Below the pieces are notes generated by a model that was not told where the DNA came from, made no database searches, and saw only the letters and a program-made list of their open reading frames with translations. This document shows, in pieces, positions 50,594 through 59,308 of a stretch of 64,000 bases of DNA. The DNA is from Streptococcus cuniculi (GTDB taxonomy: Bacteria; Bacillota; Bacilli; Lactobacillales; Streptococcaceae), in contig NZ_MSJM01000006.1 in assembly GCF_001921845.1 (NCBI RefSeq), positions 1 to 64,000 of the forward strand, in the 5' to 3' direction. Made by a program: the position numbers and the translations under genes. Every line of letters starts with the position of its first letter. Position 1 is the stretch's first letter.

Positions 50594-50671
50594 ATGAACA
50601 AACGCATCAAAAAGAAACGCGAGCTTGAAAAACGCCTAAGAATTGCAGGGAGTTGCTTTGTTAATTGCTGA
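50594..50671 (+). pseudogene. Short gene remnant
   Basis: A strong AGGAGG lies six bases before ATG 50594. The frame reads MNKRIKKKRELEKRLRIAG and then stops in 25 codons; in the +1 frame a piece ELQGVALLIADISPSFW continues to a stop at about 50693. The start resembles short basic phage-associated proteins. The unusual combination of good start and fast stop suggests the decayed ends of one gene. Confidence 0.45.
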
Positions 50672-50739
50672 CATTTCACCATCTTTCTGGTAAGGGGTGC
50701 AATCTTTTCGTTTTCTTGTGAAAAAAATTACAAAAAATC

Positions 50740-50768
50740 TTGAAAACGATTACTGAAAAGTGTATACT
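50740..50768 (+). promoter_or_regulatory. cre-overlapped promoter of the first reductase gene
   Basis: TTGAAA (50740-50745) and TATACT (50763-50768) are spaced by 17. The cre-like sequence TGAAAACGATTACT (50741-50754) covers the -35 box, so CcpA should repress this promoter in glucose. Confidence 0.75.
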
Positions 50769-50800
50769 AGAATCGTAACCAAAAGAAAAGGAGAAGGTTT

Positions 50801-52318
50801 ATGATGAAAAAGAAAGTTTGGCTGGGTGCCTTACTTAGTTTACTTGCTGCTGTTTTCTTGATTGCTTGTGGAAGCAAATCAAGCAATACAGCAGAGTCGT
50901 CAACTCCTGCTTCCTCTTCAAAAGAAGAGGCTGTTTCAGGAGCGTCAGAGAAGGTCTACACAGATCCAGCTGAATTGAAAGATAGCTATGATGTCGTTGT
51001 TATCGGTTCAGGTGGTGCAGGTATGGCTGCTGCGATTTCTGCTCACGATGCAGGGGCGAGCGTAGCGATTCTTGAAAAAATGCCTGTGATAGGTGGAAAT
51101 ACAAGTAAGTCTTCAGGAGGAATGAATGCTTCAGAGACAAAATTCCAAAAAGAAAAAGGGATTGATGATAGCAATGACTTGTTCTATGAAGAAACATTAA
51201 AAGGTGGAAAAGGGGCCAATAATCCTGAATTACTCCGTTACATGGTCGATCATTCTTCAGAAGCGATTGACTGGTTGGATAGCATGGGTATCACACTCAA
51301 CAATGTCACTTTCTCAGGTGGCTTCAGTAAGGCGCGTATCCATAGACCAGCAGACGGATCCGCAGTTGGTGGCTACCTTGTAAATGGTCTTTATAACAAC
51401 TTGATGGAACGTAAAGTGCCAATTTTTGTCAATGCGAATGTCACAGAAATTGTTGAAAAAGATGGGGTTGCAGCTGGTGTCAAAGTAACAGTTGATAAAA
51501 AAGAAAAAACCATCACTTCTAAATCGGTGATTGTCACTTCAGGTGGATTCGGTGCGAACATGGCTACTGTTACAAAATACAAACCTGAGTTAAAAGGCTA
51601 TGTAACGACCAACCATGAGGGTGCAACTGGTGATGGTATTGAAATGGCGCAGAAATTAGGTGCAGATACGGTTGATATGGAGCAAATTCAAATCCATCCG
51701 ACAGTATACCAAGAAAAATCCTTCCTTGTGTCAGAAGCGATTCGTGGTGAAGGTGCCGTTCTCATCAACGCTCAAGGAAACCGATTCTACAATGAAATGG
51801 AAACACGTGATAAGGTTTCAGCAGCTATCAATGGATTGCCAGAGCAATACGCCTATGTTGTCTTTGACCAACAATTACGTGAACATTCAAAATCAATTGA
51901 TACCTATGAAAGCAAGGGAATGGTTATCAAGGCAGACAGCGTAGAAGAGTTAGCAAAAGCGCTCAACGTGTCTGAAGAAAACTTGAAGAACACAATCGAC
52001 AGCTGGAATAAGGCAGTCGAAGCGAAAAATGATACTGAATTTGGTCGGACGACAGGAATGGAGCGCAACATTTCAAAAGCTCCTTACTATGCAATTAAGA
52101 TTGCACCAGGTATTCACCATACAATGGGTGGTCTAAAGATCAATACCAATACTGAAGTCCTAAACAAAGAAGGTCAAGCGATTCCAGGTCTTTACGCAGC
52201 TGGTGAGGTGACTGGTGGTATTCACGGTAAGAACCGTATCGGTGGAAATGCCGTTGCAGATATTATCGTATTCGGTCGCCAAGCGGGTGAACAATCTGCC
52301 CAATTTGTGAAAAAATAA
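50801..52318 (+). CDS. Secreted flavoprotein reductase (fumarate/urocanate reductase family), copy 1
   Basis: 505-residue lipoprotein: signal peptide with lipobox LIACGSK (Cys about 23), a Ser/Thr/Ala-rich linker, then an FAD-binding core (VVIGSGGAGMAAA) and the fumarate-reductase motifs QIQIHPT, RGEGAVL, HHTMGGLKIN and GNAVADIIVF. The family reduces fumarate, urocanate or similar acids on the cell surface. Haem and FMN-binding domains present in other members are absent, so the electron donor is unclear. A near-identical 230-base start and 200-base end are shared with copy 2 at 52676. Confidence 0.85.
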   Translation: MMKKKVWLGALLSLLAAVFLIACGSKSSNTAESSTPASSSKEEAVSGASEKVYTDPAELKDSYDVVVIGSGGAGMAAAISAHDAGASVAILEKMPVIGGNTSKSSGGMNASETKFQKEKGIDDSNDLFYEETLKGGKGANNPELLRYMVDHSSEAIDWLDSMGITLNNVTFSGGFSKARIHRPADGSAVGGYLVNGLYNNLMERKVPIFVNANVTEIVEKDGVAAGVKVTVDKKEKTITSKSVIVTSGGFGANMATVTKYKPELKGYVTTNHEGATGDGIEMAQKLGADTVDMEQIQIHPTVYQEKSFLVSEAIRGEGAVLINAQGNRFYNEMETRDKVSAAINGLPEQYAYVVFDQQLREHSKSIDTYESKGMVIKADSVEELAKALNVSEENLKNTIDSWNKAVEAKNDTEFGRTTGMERNISKAPYYAIKIAPGIHHTMGGLKINTNTEVLNKEGQAIPGLYAAGEVTGGIHGKNRIGGNAVADIIVFGRQAGEQSAQFVKK

Positions 52319-52330
52319 TTGAAAAAGAAG

Positions 52331-52489
52331 AGGCTGGGCAAAAGAGTCCAGTCTTTTTTATCAGAATTAGTAAAAACATATTGGCGCAGTGGTTGATTGA
52401 CATAATGTTCGCTATTTATGCTCCAAAGATGGTCTAATCAACTTTGTGGATATCAACAGTCAGGGAAGTGACTGTTGATACCCCAGCCT
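52331..52489. repeat. Palindromic repeat between the two reductase genes
   Basis: AGGCTGGG (52331-52338) and CCCAGCCT (52482-52489) bound a segment with internal pairs GTTGATT/AATCAAC (52392-52398 with 52436-52442) and ATCAACAGTCA/TGACTGTTGAT (52452-52479, stem of 11, loop GGGAAG). The left part also acts as terminator of copy 1 (TCTTTTTTA). Streptococci carry dispersed elements that open with GAGGCTGGG; I suspect a diverged member but cannot confirm copy number. Confidence 0.65.
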
Positions 52490-52611
52490 AGAAACTAGAG
52501 AGCGAAGTCTCCCTTTTTGATTGGTCCGAGTTCCTTTCCCTTTTTTACATACCTGCGAAATTCATCTGAACGTATGGAGGAGATTCTTTGTGAAAAAAAT
52601 TACAAAAATGG

Positions 52612-52640
52612 TTGCAACCGATTACTAAATAGGGTAAAAT
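52612..52640 (+). promoter_or_regulatory. cre-overlapped promoter of the second reductase gene
   Basis: TTGCAA (52612-52617) and TAAAAT (52635-52640), spaced by 17; the cre-like TGCAACCGATTACT (52613-52626) overlaps the -35 box in the same position as in copy 1. Confidence 0.7.
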
Positions 52641-52675
52641 AGGACAGTAACCAAAAGAAAAGGAGAAGGTTTATT

Positions 52676-54190
52676 ATGAAGAAGAAAGTTTGGCTGGGTG
52701 CCTTACTTAGTTTACTTGCTGCTGTTTTCTTGATTGCCTGTGGAAGCAAGGCAAGTAATACAGCAGAATCGTCAACTCCTGCTTCCTCTTCAAAAGAAGA
52801 GGCTGTTTCAGGAGCGTCAGAGAAGGTCTACACAGATCCAGCTGAATTGAAAGATAGCTATGATGTCCTTGTTATCGGTTCAGGTGGTGCAGGTATGGCT
52901 GCGGCAGTTTCTGCTCATGATGCAGGAGCAAGCGTAGCGGTGCTTGAGAAAATGGGAGAAGTTGGTGGAAATACGGCCAAGTCTTCTGCGGGTATGAATG
53001 CTTCTCAAACCAAATTCCAAGATAAAGAAGGAATCAAAGATTCAAACGATAAATTCTACGAAGAAACCCTTAAAGGTGGTGGCGGAACAAATGATCCAGA
53101 ATTGCTTCGCTACTTGGTAGACAACTCTGCATCTGCTATTGACTGGTTGGATAGCATGGGCATTACGCTTAGCAACATCACCACAACTGGTGGTATGAGT
53201 GAAAAACGTACTCACCGTCCAGCAGACGGATCAGCAGTAGGTGGTTACCTTGTAACAGGTCTTTACCACAACTTGGCAGAACGTGAAATTCCAATGTTTG
53301 TCAATGCTGATGTGACTAATCTTGAAGAAAAAGACGGTAAGATTTCAGGTGTTGAAGTCAAGATTGACGGCAAAACCAAGAAAGTTGCAGCAAAAGCAGT
53401 TGTCATTGCGACTGGTGGTTTCGGTGCTGACTTAGACAAAGTTGCGCAGTTGAATCCAAAATTAAAAGGTTATGTTACAACCAACCAAGCAGGATCAACA
53501 GGTGATGGTATTGCCCTTGCAGAAGCAAAAGGTGCAGCAACAGTCGACATGGAACAAATCCAAATTCACCCAACTGTAGAGCAAGAAAAATCATACTTGA
53601 TTACAGAAGCGATTCGTGGAGAAGGTGCTATCTTGGTCAACTCAAAAGGAGAGCGTTTCTTCAATGAATTGGAAACTCGTGATAAAGTTTCAGCAGCCAT
53701 CAATGGTTTAGAGCCAAACTACGCTTACGTAGTCTTTGATTCAGCCTTGAAAGATCGCGTCAAAGCAATCGCTCAATATGAGAAAAAAGGCCTTGTAAAA
53801 TCAGGGGAAACAGTTGCGGATCTTGCAAAAGCAATTGATGTTCCAGAAGATGCCTTGCAAACAACCTTGGAAACATGGAACAAAGCTGTTGCAGATAAAA
53901 GCGATGCAGCCTTTGGCCGTTCAAGCGGTATGGATCATGCCTTAGACACTGCTCCTTACTATGCAATTAAGATTGCACCAGGGGTACACCACACAATGGG
54001 TGGTCTGAAAATCAATACCAACACCGAAGTCTTGAACAAAGAAGGTCAAGCGATTCCAGGACTTTACGCAGCTGGTGAGGTCACTGGTGGTGTTCACGGT
54101 AAGAACCGTATCGGTGGAAATGCCGTTGCAGATATCATCGTATTCGGTCGCCAAGCGGGTGAACAATCTGCACAATTCGTGAAAAAATAA
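52676..54190 (+). CDS. Secreted flavoprotein reductase (fumarate/urocanate reductase family), copy 2
   Basis: 504 residues, same plan as copy 1: lipobox LIACGSK, FAD motif VIGSGGAGMAAA, IQIHPT, RGEGAIL, HHTMGGLKIN. The N-terminal ~70 residues and the C-terminal ~65 are almost identical to copy 1; the middle differs in many positions, for instance around the substrate-binding residues HRPADGS (kept) and their surroundings. Two related enzymes with different acids as substrate are a reasonable guess. Starts with ATG after AAAGGAGAAGGTTTATT. Confidence 0.85.
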   Translation: MKKKVWLGALLSLLAAVFLIACGSKASNTAESSTPASSSKEEAVSGASEKVYTDPAELKDSYDVLVIGSGGAGMAAAVSAHDAGASVAVLEKMGEVGGNTAKSSAGMNASQTKFQDKEGIKDSNDKFYEETLKGGGGTNDPELLRYLVDNSASAIDWLDSMGITLSNITTTGGMSEKRTHRPADGSAVGGYLVTGLYHNLAEREIPMFVNADVTNLEEKDGKISGVEVKIDGKTKKVAAKAVVIATGGFGADLDKVAQLNPKLKGYVTTNQAGSTGDGIALAEAKGAATVDMEQIQIHPTVEQEKSYLITEAIRGEGAILVNSKGERFFNELETRDKVSAAINGLEPNYAYVVFDSALKDRVKAIAQYEKKGLVKSGETVADLAKAIDVPEDALQTTLETWNKAVADKSDAAFGRSSGMDHALDTAPYYAIKIAPGVHHTMGGLKINTNTEVLNKEGQAIPGLYAAGEVTGGVHGKNRIGGNAVADIIVFGRQAGEQSAQFVKK

Positions 54191-54198
54191 TCCGTCAT

Positions 54199-54232
54199 GA
54201 GGTTGAGATAAGTTCTCAGCCTCTTCTTTTTG
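54199..54232 (+). terminator. Terminator of the second reductase gene
   Basis: GAGGTTGAGA / TCTCAGCCTC stem followed by a T run. Confidence 0.8.
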
Positions 54233-54342
54233 ATGATACAAGGTGGTTAAGGGAGTGCTGTTGCTATGATTCTTGAAAGTTGCACCTGTGTCCTCTTTTA
54301 AAGTAGAAGATGATATAATAGGAAAAGAAAAGGAGGGCTTGT

Positions 54343-55686
54343 ATGAAGAAGCGCTACTGGCTGTATCTGATTTGTCTAGGGATTGGTCTGTTGGTTCCAT
54401 TGTTTGTTAAGCCGTCCGTAAAGGTTGGCTATCGGGCAGAAAAATGGACAGATGCGCAGGACATTTGGCTGATAACCGATATTCACTATCTTTCTCCTAG
54501 TCTCCATGATAATGGTAAAGCATTTTCCTATATTCAAAATACCGCAGCGGGGAAAGATATCCGCTATAGCAAGGAGAGGATGGAGGCCTTGGTGGCTCAA
54601 GTCCAAAAAGAAAAGCCCAAACTCCTGATTGTCAGCGGGGATTTGAGCTTAAACGGCGAAAAAAAGAGTATGGAAGATTTGGCAGAGCATTTTAAAGCCA
54701 TGGAAGCATCTGGGACAGAGGTACTGGTTATACCAGGAAACCATGATATTGCGAGCGGTTGGGCGCGTGGTTTTAAAGGAGAAGAGCAGGTTAGGACAGA
54801 TCAGGTGAGTAGGCAGGATTTTGAGACCCTATTTGCCGACTATGGGTATGCCCAGGCCAGTCAGCGGGATGGGGCTTCTCTTAGCTATATGGCAAAGCCT
54901 TTTGAAAATCTGTGGTTGCTTATGATTGATAGTAATATTTATGCGGATGGGCTTGGTAAAGGCGCTCCTGCGACAAATGGTCGTCTCAAAAAGGAGACCT
55001 TGGCTTGGATTAAAGAGCAATTGGGGGAGGCTCAATCAGCAGGTGTTGCCGTGATTCCCATCATGCACCACAATGTGTTGGATCAACATGCATCACCAAC
55101 GCGGGGATTTACACTTGACAATGCGGTTGATGTGCGGGAGTTGTATGATCAATATGGCATTTTGTTGACTTTTTCAGGCCATATCCACACCCAGCATATC
55201 GCACAGCTAAAGGGTGAGCACTCGACGCTTACAGAGGTGGTAAATGGTGCTTTTTCCATGTATCCAATGACCATCGGTCGTTTGTCTCTCAAAGAGAATC
55301 GTCTCATCTATCAACAGACAGGGCTTGATGTCGACCTGTGGAAAAAGAATGCCAACCCCGATTTGGCGGACCACAAGAGCTATCTGGTGGATGTTTTCAA
55401 TCGAGCGAGTGAGATAATGGTTCATACCGCCTTACATGACGAAGCTGCCTATGACAGGAAATTTGCAGACCAACTAGCTGAAATCATGGCGCCACTCAAT
55501 CTAGCCTTCTTTTCAGGCGAGCGCTTGAGTGAGGAGTGGATTGAAAACCATGTCTATACCAACCCAACCTATGCAACCTTGCTCAAACAAGAACCTCAAA
55601 GTATGCTGGTGGAGTATGTCGGTATGATGATTGATGAAATGAAAGAAATTCCTGTGGATTATTTAGAAATGGACTGGAAAGAATGA
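54343..55686 (+). CDS. Membrane-anchored calcineurin-type metallophosphoesterase
   Basis: 447 residues: one N-terminal membrane segment (about 5-24) and then an extracytoplasmic phosphoesterase. The metal ligands are visible in order: DIHYLS (about 46), SGDLSLNG, PGNHDIAS, MHHNV and SGHIHTQH. The last ~130 residues form a helical C-terminal part (PQSMLVEYVGMMIDEMKEIP). Surface phosphodiesterases of this kind act on nucleotides or lipid-linked phosphates; the substrate is not evident. AAAGGAGGGCTTGT precedes the ATG. No operon partner in the same direction. Confidence 0.87.
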   Translation: MKKRYWLYLICLGIGLLVPLFVKPSVKVGYRAEKWTDAQDIWLITDIHYLSPSLHDNGKAFSYIQNTAAGKDIRYSKERMEALVAQVQKEKPKLLIVSGDLSLNGEKKSMEDLAEHFKAMEASGTEVLVIPGNHDIASGWARGFKGEEQVRTDQVSRQDFETLFADYGYAQASQRDGASLSYMAKPFENLWLLMIDSNIYADGLGKGAPATNGRLKKETLAWIKEQLGEAQSAGVAVIPIMHHNVLDQHASPTRGFTLDNAVDVRELYDQYGILLTFSGHIHTQHIAQLKGEHSTLTEVVNGAFSMYPMTIGRLSLKENRLIYQQTGLDVDLWKKNANPDLADHKSYLVDVFNRASEIMVHTALHDEAAYDRKFADQLAEIMAPLNLAFFSGERLSEEWIENHVYTNPTYATLLKQEPQSMLVEYVGMMIDEMKEIPVDYLEMDWKE

Positions 55687-55751
55687 TGGGGCACTCTTCA
55701 ACCATCAAAAACTGACCTCATTTCGTGATGTGTATTGAACCATAAATAAGC

Positions 55752-55773
55752 AAAAAGCCCGTTCGGGCTTTTT
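55752..55773. terminator. Bidirectional terminator
   Basis: AAAAAGCCCG / CGGGCTTTTT around TT, flanked by T on either strand, between the phosphoesterase gene and the histidine kinase gene. Confidence 0.88.
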
Positions 55774-55777
55774 GTAT

Positions 55778-57088
55778 TTAGGCTGTCAGAGGCAGTAAAA
55801 TTTTCAGTTGTACCCAATTATCTTCCTTGTTGAGGGTCAGGTTGCCACCGTATTTTTGGACAATGAAGTCCATGCTTTTCAGGCCGATGCCGTGGAAATC
55901 TTTGTCAGCCTTGGAGGTCTTGGGAAACTGACCTGTGGATAAGTCGAGATTTGAAATATCATAATTATCCAGCCGGATGACGATAAATTGGCTGTGCTGG
56001 GAAACCTTCAAGGTCATCAAGCGTTGTTCAGGATTGGGAATTTGTTCAACTGCTTCAATGGCGTTGTCAATCGCATTTCCAAAGAGGGCAGAGATGTCCA
56101 TGATGTCCATGAAATGCAGCAACTCCCCCTGCACGATACAGGTAAAATTGATGCCGTTTTGGAGACAGTATTGATTTTTTTGTGTCAAGATGGTGTCAAG
56201 GACAGGATTGCCCGTTTCAATCTTTGCCTCAAAATGTTGAATAGCTACAGTCATTTCTTTAAGGTATTGTTGCTGTTTTTGCTTATCAGCTTCTTGCTGG
56301 ATAATATAGAGCTGATGCTTGAGGTCATGGGCTTTGCGACTGATAAGGTCGCTGTTTTCTCGGTAGGCTTGGTACTGCTTGTACTGCAATTGAAACATGT
56401 TGTGGATAGCGGTTAATTCTTCACGTAGATAGCGATCATACTGCTGGGATTCCTGAGTAAGTAGGAGCAAGAGACCAGAGAAATTCACCGTTGTTCGGAG
56501 GATAAAGATACTGGTCGAATCCTGAAATTGCAGGGTTCCAGACAAGATAAAGCCGATATTACTCAACATAAAGATCATCAGCGAGGTGAAAATGGCCACC
56601 CAAACAACTCGTTTTTCGGTGATATGTTGGAGCTCTTCTAGGTTGATTTTTTTATTTTGCTGATGGAAGAGAAGAAAAGCAAGGCTAGCGATGACCAACA
56701 TGAAGGCTGCTTGTGTCCACAAGTTATCCACAGGTTGTTGATAAATCGTGAGGCAGTAAAGGTGCCATGCGAGAGCAGCGACTAACTCTGCTGCAATAAA
56801 GGCCTTTGCAGTCAAATAAAGGGCTGTCTTTTTCTGGTGAACACCAAGGAGGTAAATCGAAGCAAACATCCAGCAGATATTGAGAAACATCCCAACTGTC
56901 CACAAGAGAATAGGAAATTGTCCAGCTACCCATTGGAGGAGAAGTTGCAGACCGATGATGAGCGCTAAGGAACGGAGTCTACGCAGCCAGTCCATGGTCA
57001 GAATGAGCGGAAGACAGACCAGACAACAGGCAATTGATTCGGATAGCGCTGTATAGACTCGTGGAATATCAGGAAAATGTGTCATCAT
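55778..57088 (-). CDS. Sensor histidine kinase of the AgrC/BlpH type
   Basis: 436 residues with six membrane segments (about 15-200), a coiled coil and a GHKL ATPase domain. The phosphoacceptor region reads RKAHDLKHQL, and the N and G boxes are GNAIDNAIEA and GIGLKSMDF. This is the HPK10 class that usually senses peptide signals. No peptide gene or export ABC transporter is seen beside it, so the signal is unknown. It overlaps the response regulator by 4 bases. Confidence 0.9.
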   Translation of the reverse strand: MMTHFPDIPRVYTALSESIACCLVCLPLILTMDWLRRLRSLALIIGLQLLLQWVAGQFPILLWTVGMFLNICWMFASIYLLGVHQKKTALYLTAKAFIAAELVAALAWHLYCLTIYQQPVDNLWTQAAFMLVIASLAFLLFHQQNKKINLEELQHITEKRVVWVAIFTSLMIFMLSNIGFILSGTLQFQDSTSIFILRTTVNFSGLLLLLTQESQQYDRYLREELTAIHNMFQLQYKQYQAYRENSDLISRKAHDLKHQLYIIQQEADKQKQQQYLKEMTVAIQHFEAKIETGNPVLDTILTQKNQYCLQNGINFTCIVQGELLHFMDIMDISALFGNAIDNAIEAVEQIPNPEQRLMTLKVSQHSQFIVIRLDNYDISNLDLSTGQFPKTSKADKDFHGIGLKSMDFIVQKYGGNLTLNKEDNWVQLKILLPLTA

Positions 57089-57798
57089 AAGAGGGTATCT
57101 CCGATGTAGTTGGTGAGGGCGGTCAAGAAATCTTTCTTACGTGGGCGACTGATTTGTAGAGGCTCACCCTGTATATAGGCTAGATTTCCCTCAATCTTTT
57201 CCACATAGGCCAGATTGACAATGTAGCCTGAATTAGAGCGGAAGAAGCTCTTTTTATCCAGCAATTGTTCCATGTTTTTTAAGGTGTTGCTGATGGTAAT
57301 GGTCTCTTGCTTGCTATGGATATGGAGCTGGTGCCCCTCACTTTCGATATAGTAAATCTCTTTTTGGGCGATTTTAAAGGTTGAAGCCTTGTTTTTGACA
57401 TAGAGATACTGCTGCTCTTCCTCGGGAGTTGGCAACTTCCGAAGCATTTTTTTGAAGTGTTCTTCAAATACGAAATTGCTGAGAGGTTTGAGGAGAAAGT
57501 CGATGGCTTCGACAGCGTAGCCCTGAATCGCCACCTGAGAATGGTTGGTGACAAAAACAAGCAGCACATCTTTATCCACAGCACGAATCTTTTGGGCAGT
57601 TGTCATGCCGTCCATGATTTCCATTTCCACATCCAAGTAGATGATATTAAAACGATGGTGATAATCACTGGTGATGTCAATGCCGTCGTTGAAGCAGGTG
57701 ATCTCTACAGACCGCTGGATGCTATGGCAGTAGTCCTTGATATACTTGGTCAATCTTTCTTGTTCAACTTTTTGATCTTCGACAATCGCGATTTTCAT
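57085..57798 (-). CDS. LytTR family response regulator
   Basis: 237 residues from ATG 57798, preceded by GGAAAGGACCCC. A receiver domain (Asp in IIYLDVEME, about 54) and a LytTR DNA-binding domain (about 135-235, with FFRSNSGYIVNLAYVEKI) are present. LytTR regulators bind paired direct repeats before target genes; I could not find a convincing pair in the neighbourhood. It lies between fic and the kinase gene. Confidence 0.92.
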   Translation of the reverse strand: MKIAIVEDQKVEQERLTKYIKDYCHSIQRSVEITCFNDGIDITSDYHHRFNIIYLDVEMEIMDGMTTAQKIRAVDKDVLLVFVTNHSQVAIQGYAVEAIDFLLKPLSNFVFEEHFKKMLRKLPTPEEEQQYLYVKNKASTFKIAQKEIYYIESEGHQLHIHSKQETITISNTLKNMEQLLDKKSFFRSNSGYIVNLAYVEKIEGNLAYIQGEPLQISRPRKKDFLTALTNYIGDTLL

Positions 57799-57821
57799 AG
57801 GGGTCCTTTCCATGTGTTATT

Positions 57822-59051
57822 TTATTCATCAGTAATGAGTAATTGGTGTCTGCTAGGTTTGCGGGAGATTTGAACAATCATCCCTTTTTCTCTTAATTTT
57901 GTAATGTTATCCTTGATGGTTTTTCTAGGAAAATCCGAAGCTAGAATATCAATGATGGCACGGTCTGTCAAGCCTTCTTTGGGATGATTGACAAAGGTGG
58001 TTGACTGTAGCAGGAGAAAGAGGATGTGTTTTTGGATTTCCGCGAGGTCACGATTTTCTTTCATTCGTTGCCAGAAATGATCAAGAATTGCTTTTTTCTC
58101 TTTCAGTATGTTAATAATGTCTTTTTGTCCTTCTTCAATCAATTCCAGCATGGTCTGGACGAAGAAGGTCCCTTCTGCTCGATTATCAATATCTCCAGTT
58201 GTTGAGAAGGCTTTGTAGTATCTGTTTTTATTTTCATTTATCTTTTGCGAGATGACTAAGCCTGAAAAAATGTCTAATTTTCGAGCTAGATAACGTGACA
58301 AGATATAACGACCTGTCCGTCCATTTCCATCGTAAAAAGGATGAATATTCTCAAAAAAGAAATGTCCTAGTGTGGCTTTGATTAGGAAGGGAATGGTTTC
58401 ATCATTGATGAATTGAATCCAACTTGTCAGCATTAAATAGATTTGTTTTTCAGTCGATGGAGCAATGTGCTCTACTTTTCCACTGTGCTGATCAACAATG
58501 CTGACGATATTGTCTCGGAATAACTCACCATCTAATTGGTTTTCTTCATCGATTTCTCCTTCGGTGAGTTTATCGTAGATATCTCGAATCACTGAGAGAT
58601 GGTCAATAGTGAGTAATTGATTGTCCGCAATATCGTGGTACATGCGCACGGTAGATAGGAGACGGATATCCTTTGGAGAACTTTCCTGGAGTGCTTGATA
58701 GGCTTCTGAAACATCTTTTCGTGTGGTCTTAATTCCCTCGATTTCGTTGGTATTGATGACAGCTTTGTAAAGCTGTTCGGTGTAAAATTGATTATGAGCA
58801 ACAGGGGGGAGTAAGTTTGCGATTTCTTTAATTTTTGTTGAATTTTCCTGTATTTTTTGTGATAGTAACTGTAGTTCTAACAATGGTACGACAAATAAGG
58901 GATATTGATGACTTTTAAAACTGCCCCTCTGCATAAGATAGGGAAACATTTCCGTTTTAATGACACCAAAACTAGTTAGTCTTCGTTGATATTCGTCTTC
59001 CTGTGCATCATATTGTTGATATTTGATGATTTTTAACTCTTTATAGGCCAT
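57822..59051 (-). CDS. Fic family protein with winged-helix C-terminus
   Basis: 409 residues. The Fic active-site motif HPFYDGNGRTGR (His about 236) is complete, so AMPylation-type activity is possible. An N-terminal inhibitory motif TNEIEG (T-x3-E-G, about 113-118) should lock the enzyme in cis, placing it in class II. The C-terminal ~60 residues form a winged-helix domain (TDRAIIDILASDFPRKTIKDNI). The gene lies 23 bases before the LytTR regulator and is the first of a fic-regulator-kinase operon. Target unknown; a link with the two-component system is inferred from order. Confidence 0.88.
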   Translation of the reverse strand: MAYKELKIIKYQQYDAQEDEYQRRLTSFGVIKTEMFPYLMQRGSFKSHQYPLFVVPLLELQLLSQKIQENSTKIKEIANLLPPVAHNQFYTEQLYKAVINTNEIEGIKTTRKDVSEAYQALQESSPKDIRLLSTVRMYHDIADNQLLTIDHLSVIRDIYDKLTEGEIDEENQLDGELFRDNIVSIVDQHSGKVEHIAPSTEKQIYLMLTSWIQFINDETIPFLIKATLGHFFFENIHPFYDGNGRTGRYILSRYLARKLDIFSGLVISQKINENKNRYYKAFSTTGDIDNRAEGTFFVQTMLELIEEGQKDIINILKEKKAILDHFWQRMKENRDLAEIQKHILFLLLQSTTFVNHPKEGLTDRAIIDILASDFPRKTIKDNITKLREKGMIVQISRKPSRHQLLITDE

Positions 59052-59203
59052 CTTTAACTCCTATTTATAAAATAATGCGATATATTAAAAATAGTAACAC
59101 TTTTTTCTTTTTTATTCAATAAAAATCATGAAATATGAATAATAGAGAAAACTAAAAGCTAGAAAAGAGATGATGGAACAGAAACATGCAAATTATGCAA
59201 CCA

Positions 59204-59256
59204 AAATGACAGATTATGAAGAAAGGGTTTTCACAACTTGTGTCATTTGGTAAAGT
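59204..59256 (+). promoter_or_regulatory. Promoter region of the permuted GH3 gene
   Basis: AGAAAGGGTTTTCA (59220-59233) is cre-like with one deviation in the core (GG in place of CG). TTTTCA (59228-59233) and TAAAGT (59251-59256), spaced by 17, are the probable promoter boxes. The cre would cover the -35. AAATGACA (59204-59211) and TGTCATTT (59241-59248) form a wide inverted repeat around it. Confidence 0.5.
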
Positions 59257-59308
59257 AGGGGTGTACAAAAGAAAAGGCTTTCAAGCCGAGCAATAGTAGG
59301 AGGGTCTT

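Noticed and set aside
52331..52489. Insertion sequence between the reductase genes
   Set aside because: No transposase frame is present on any strand and the inverted ends are only 8 bases.
56724..56732. Perfect DnaA box (TTATCCACA) in the histidine kinase gene, and others at about 55933 and 61181
   Set aside because: Single copies inside coding sequences far from the origin, not clustered; they are expected by chance and I do not call a second origin.
57085..59308. Peptide pheromone gene for the LytTR system
   Set aside because: I looked for a short frame with a double-glycine or signal-like leader in the gaps around the operon and found none.
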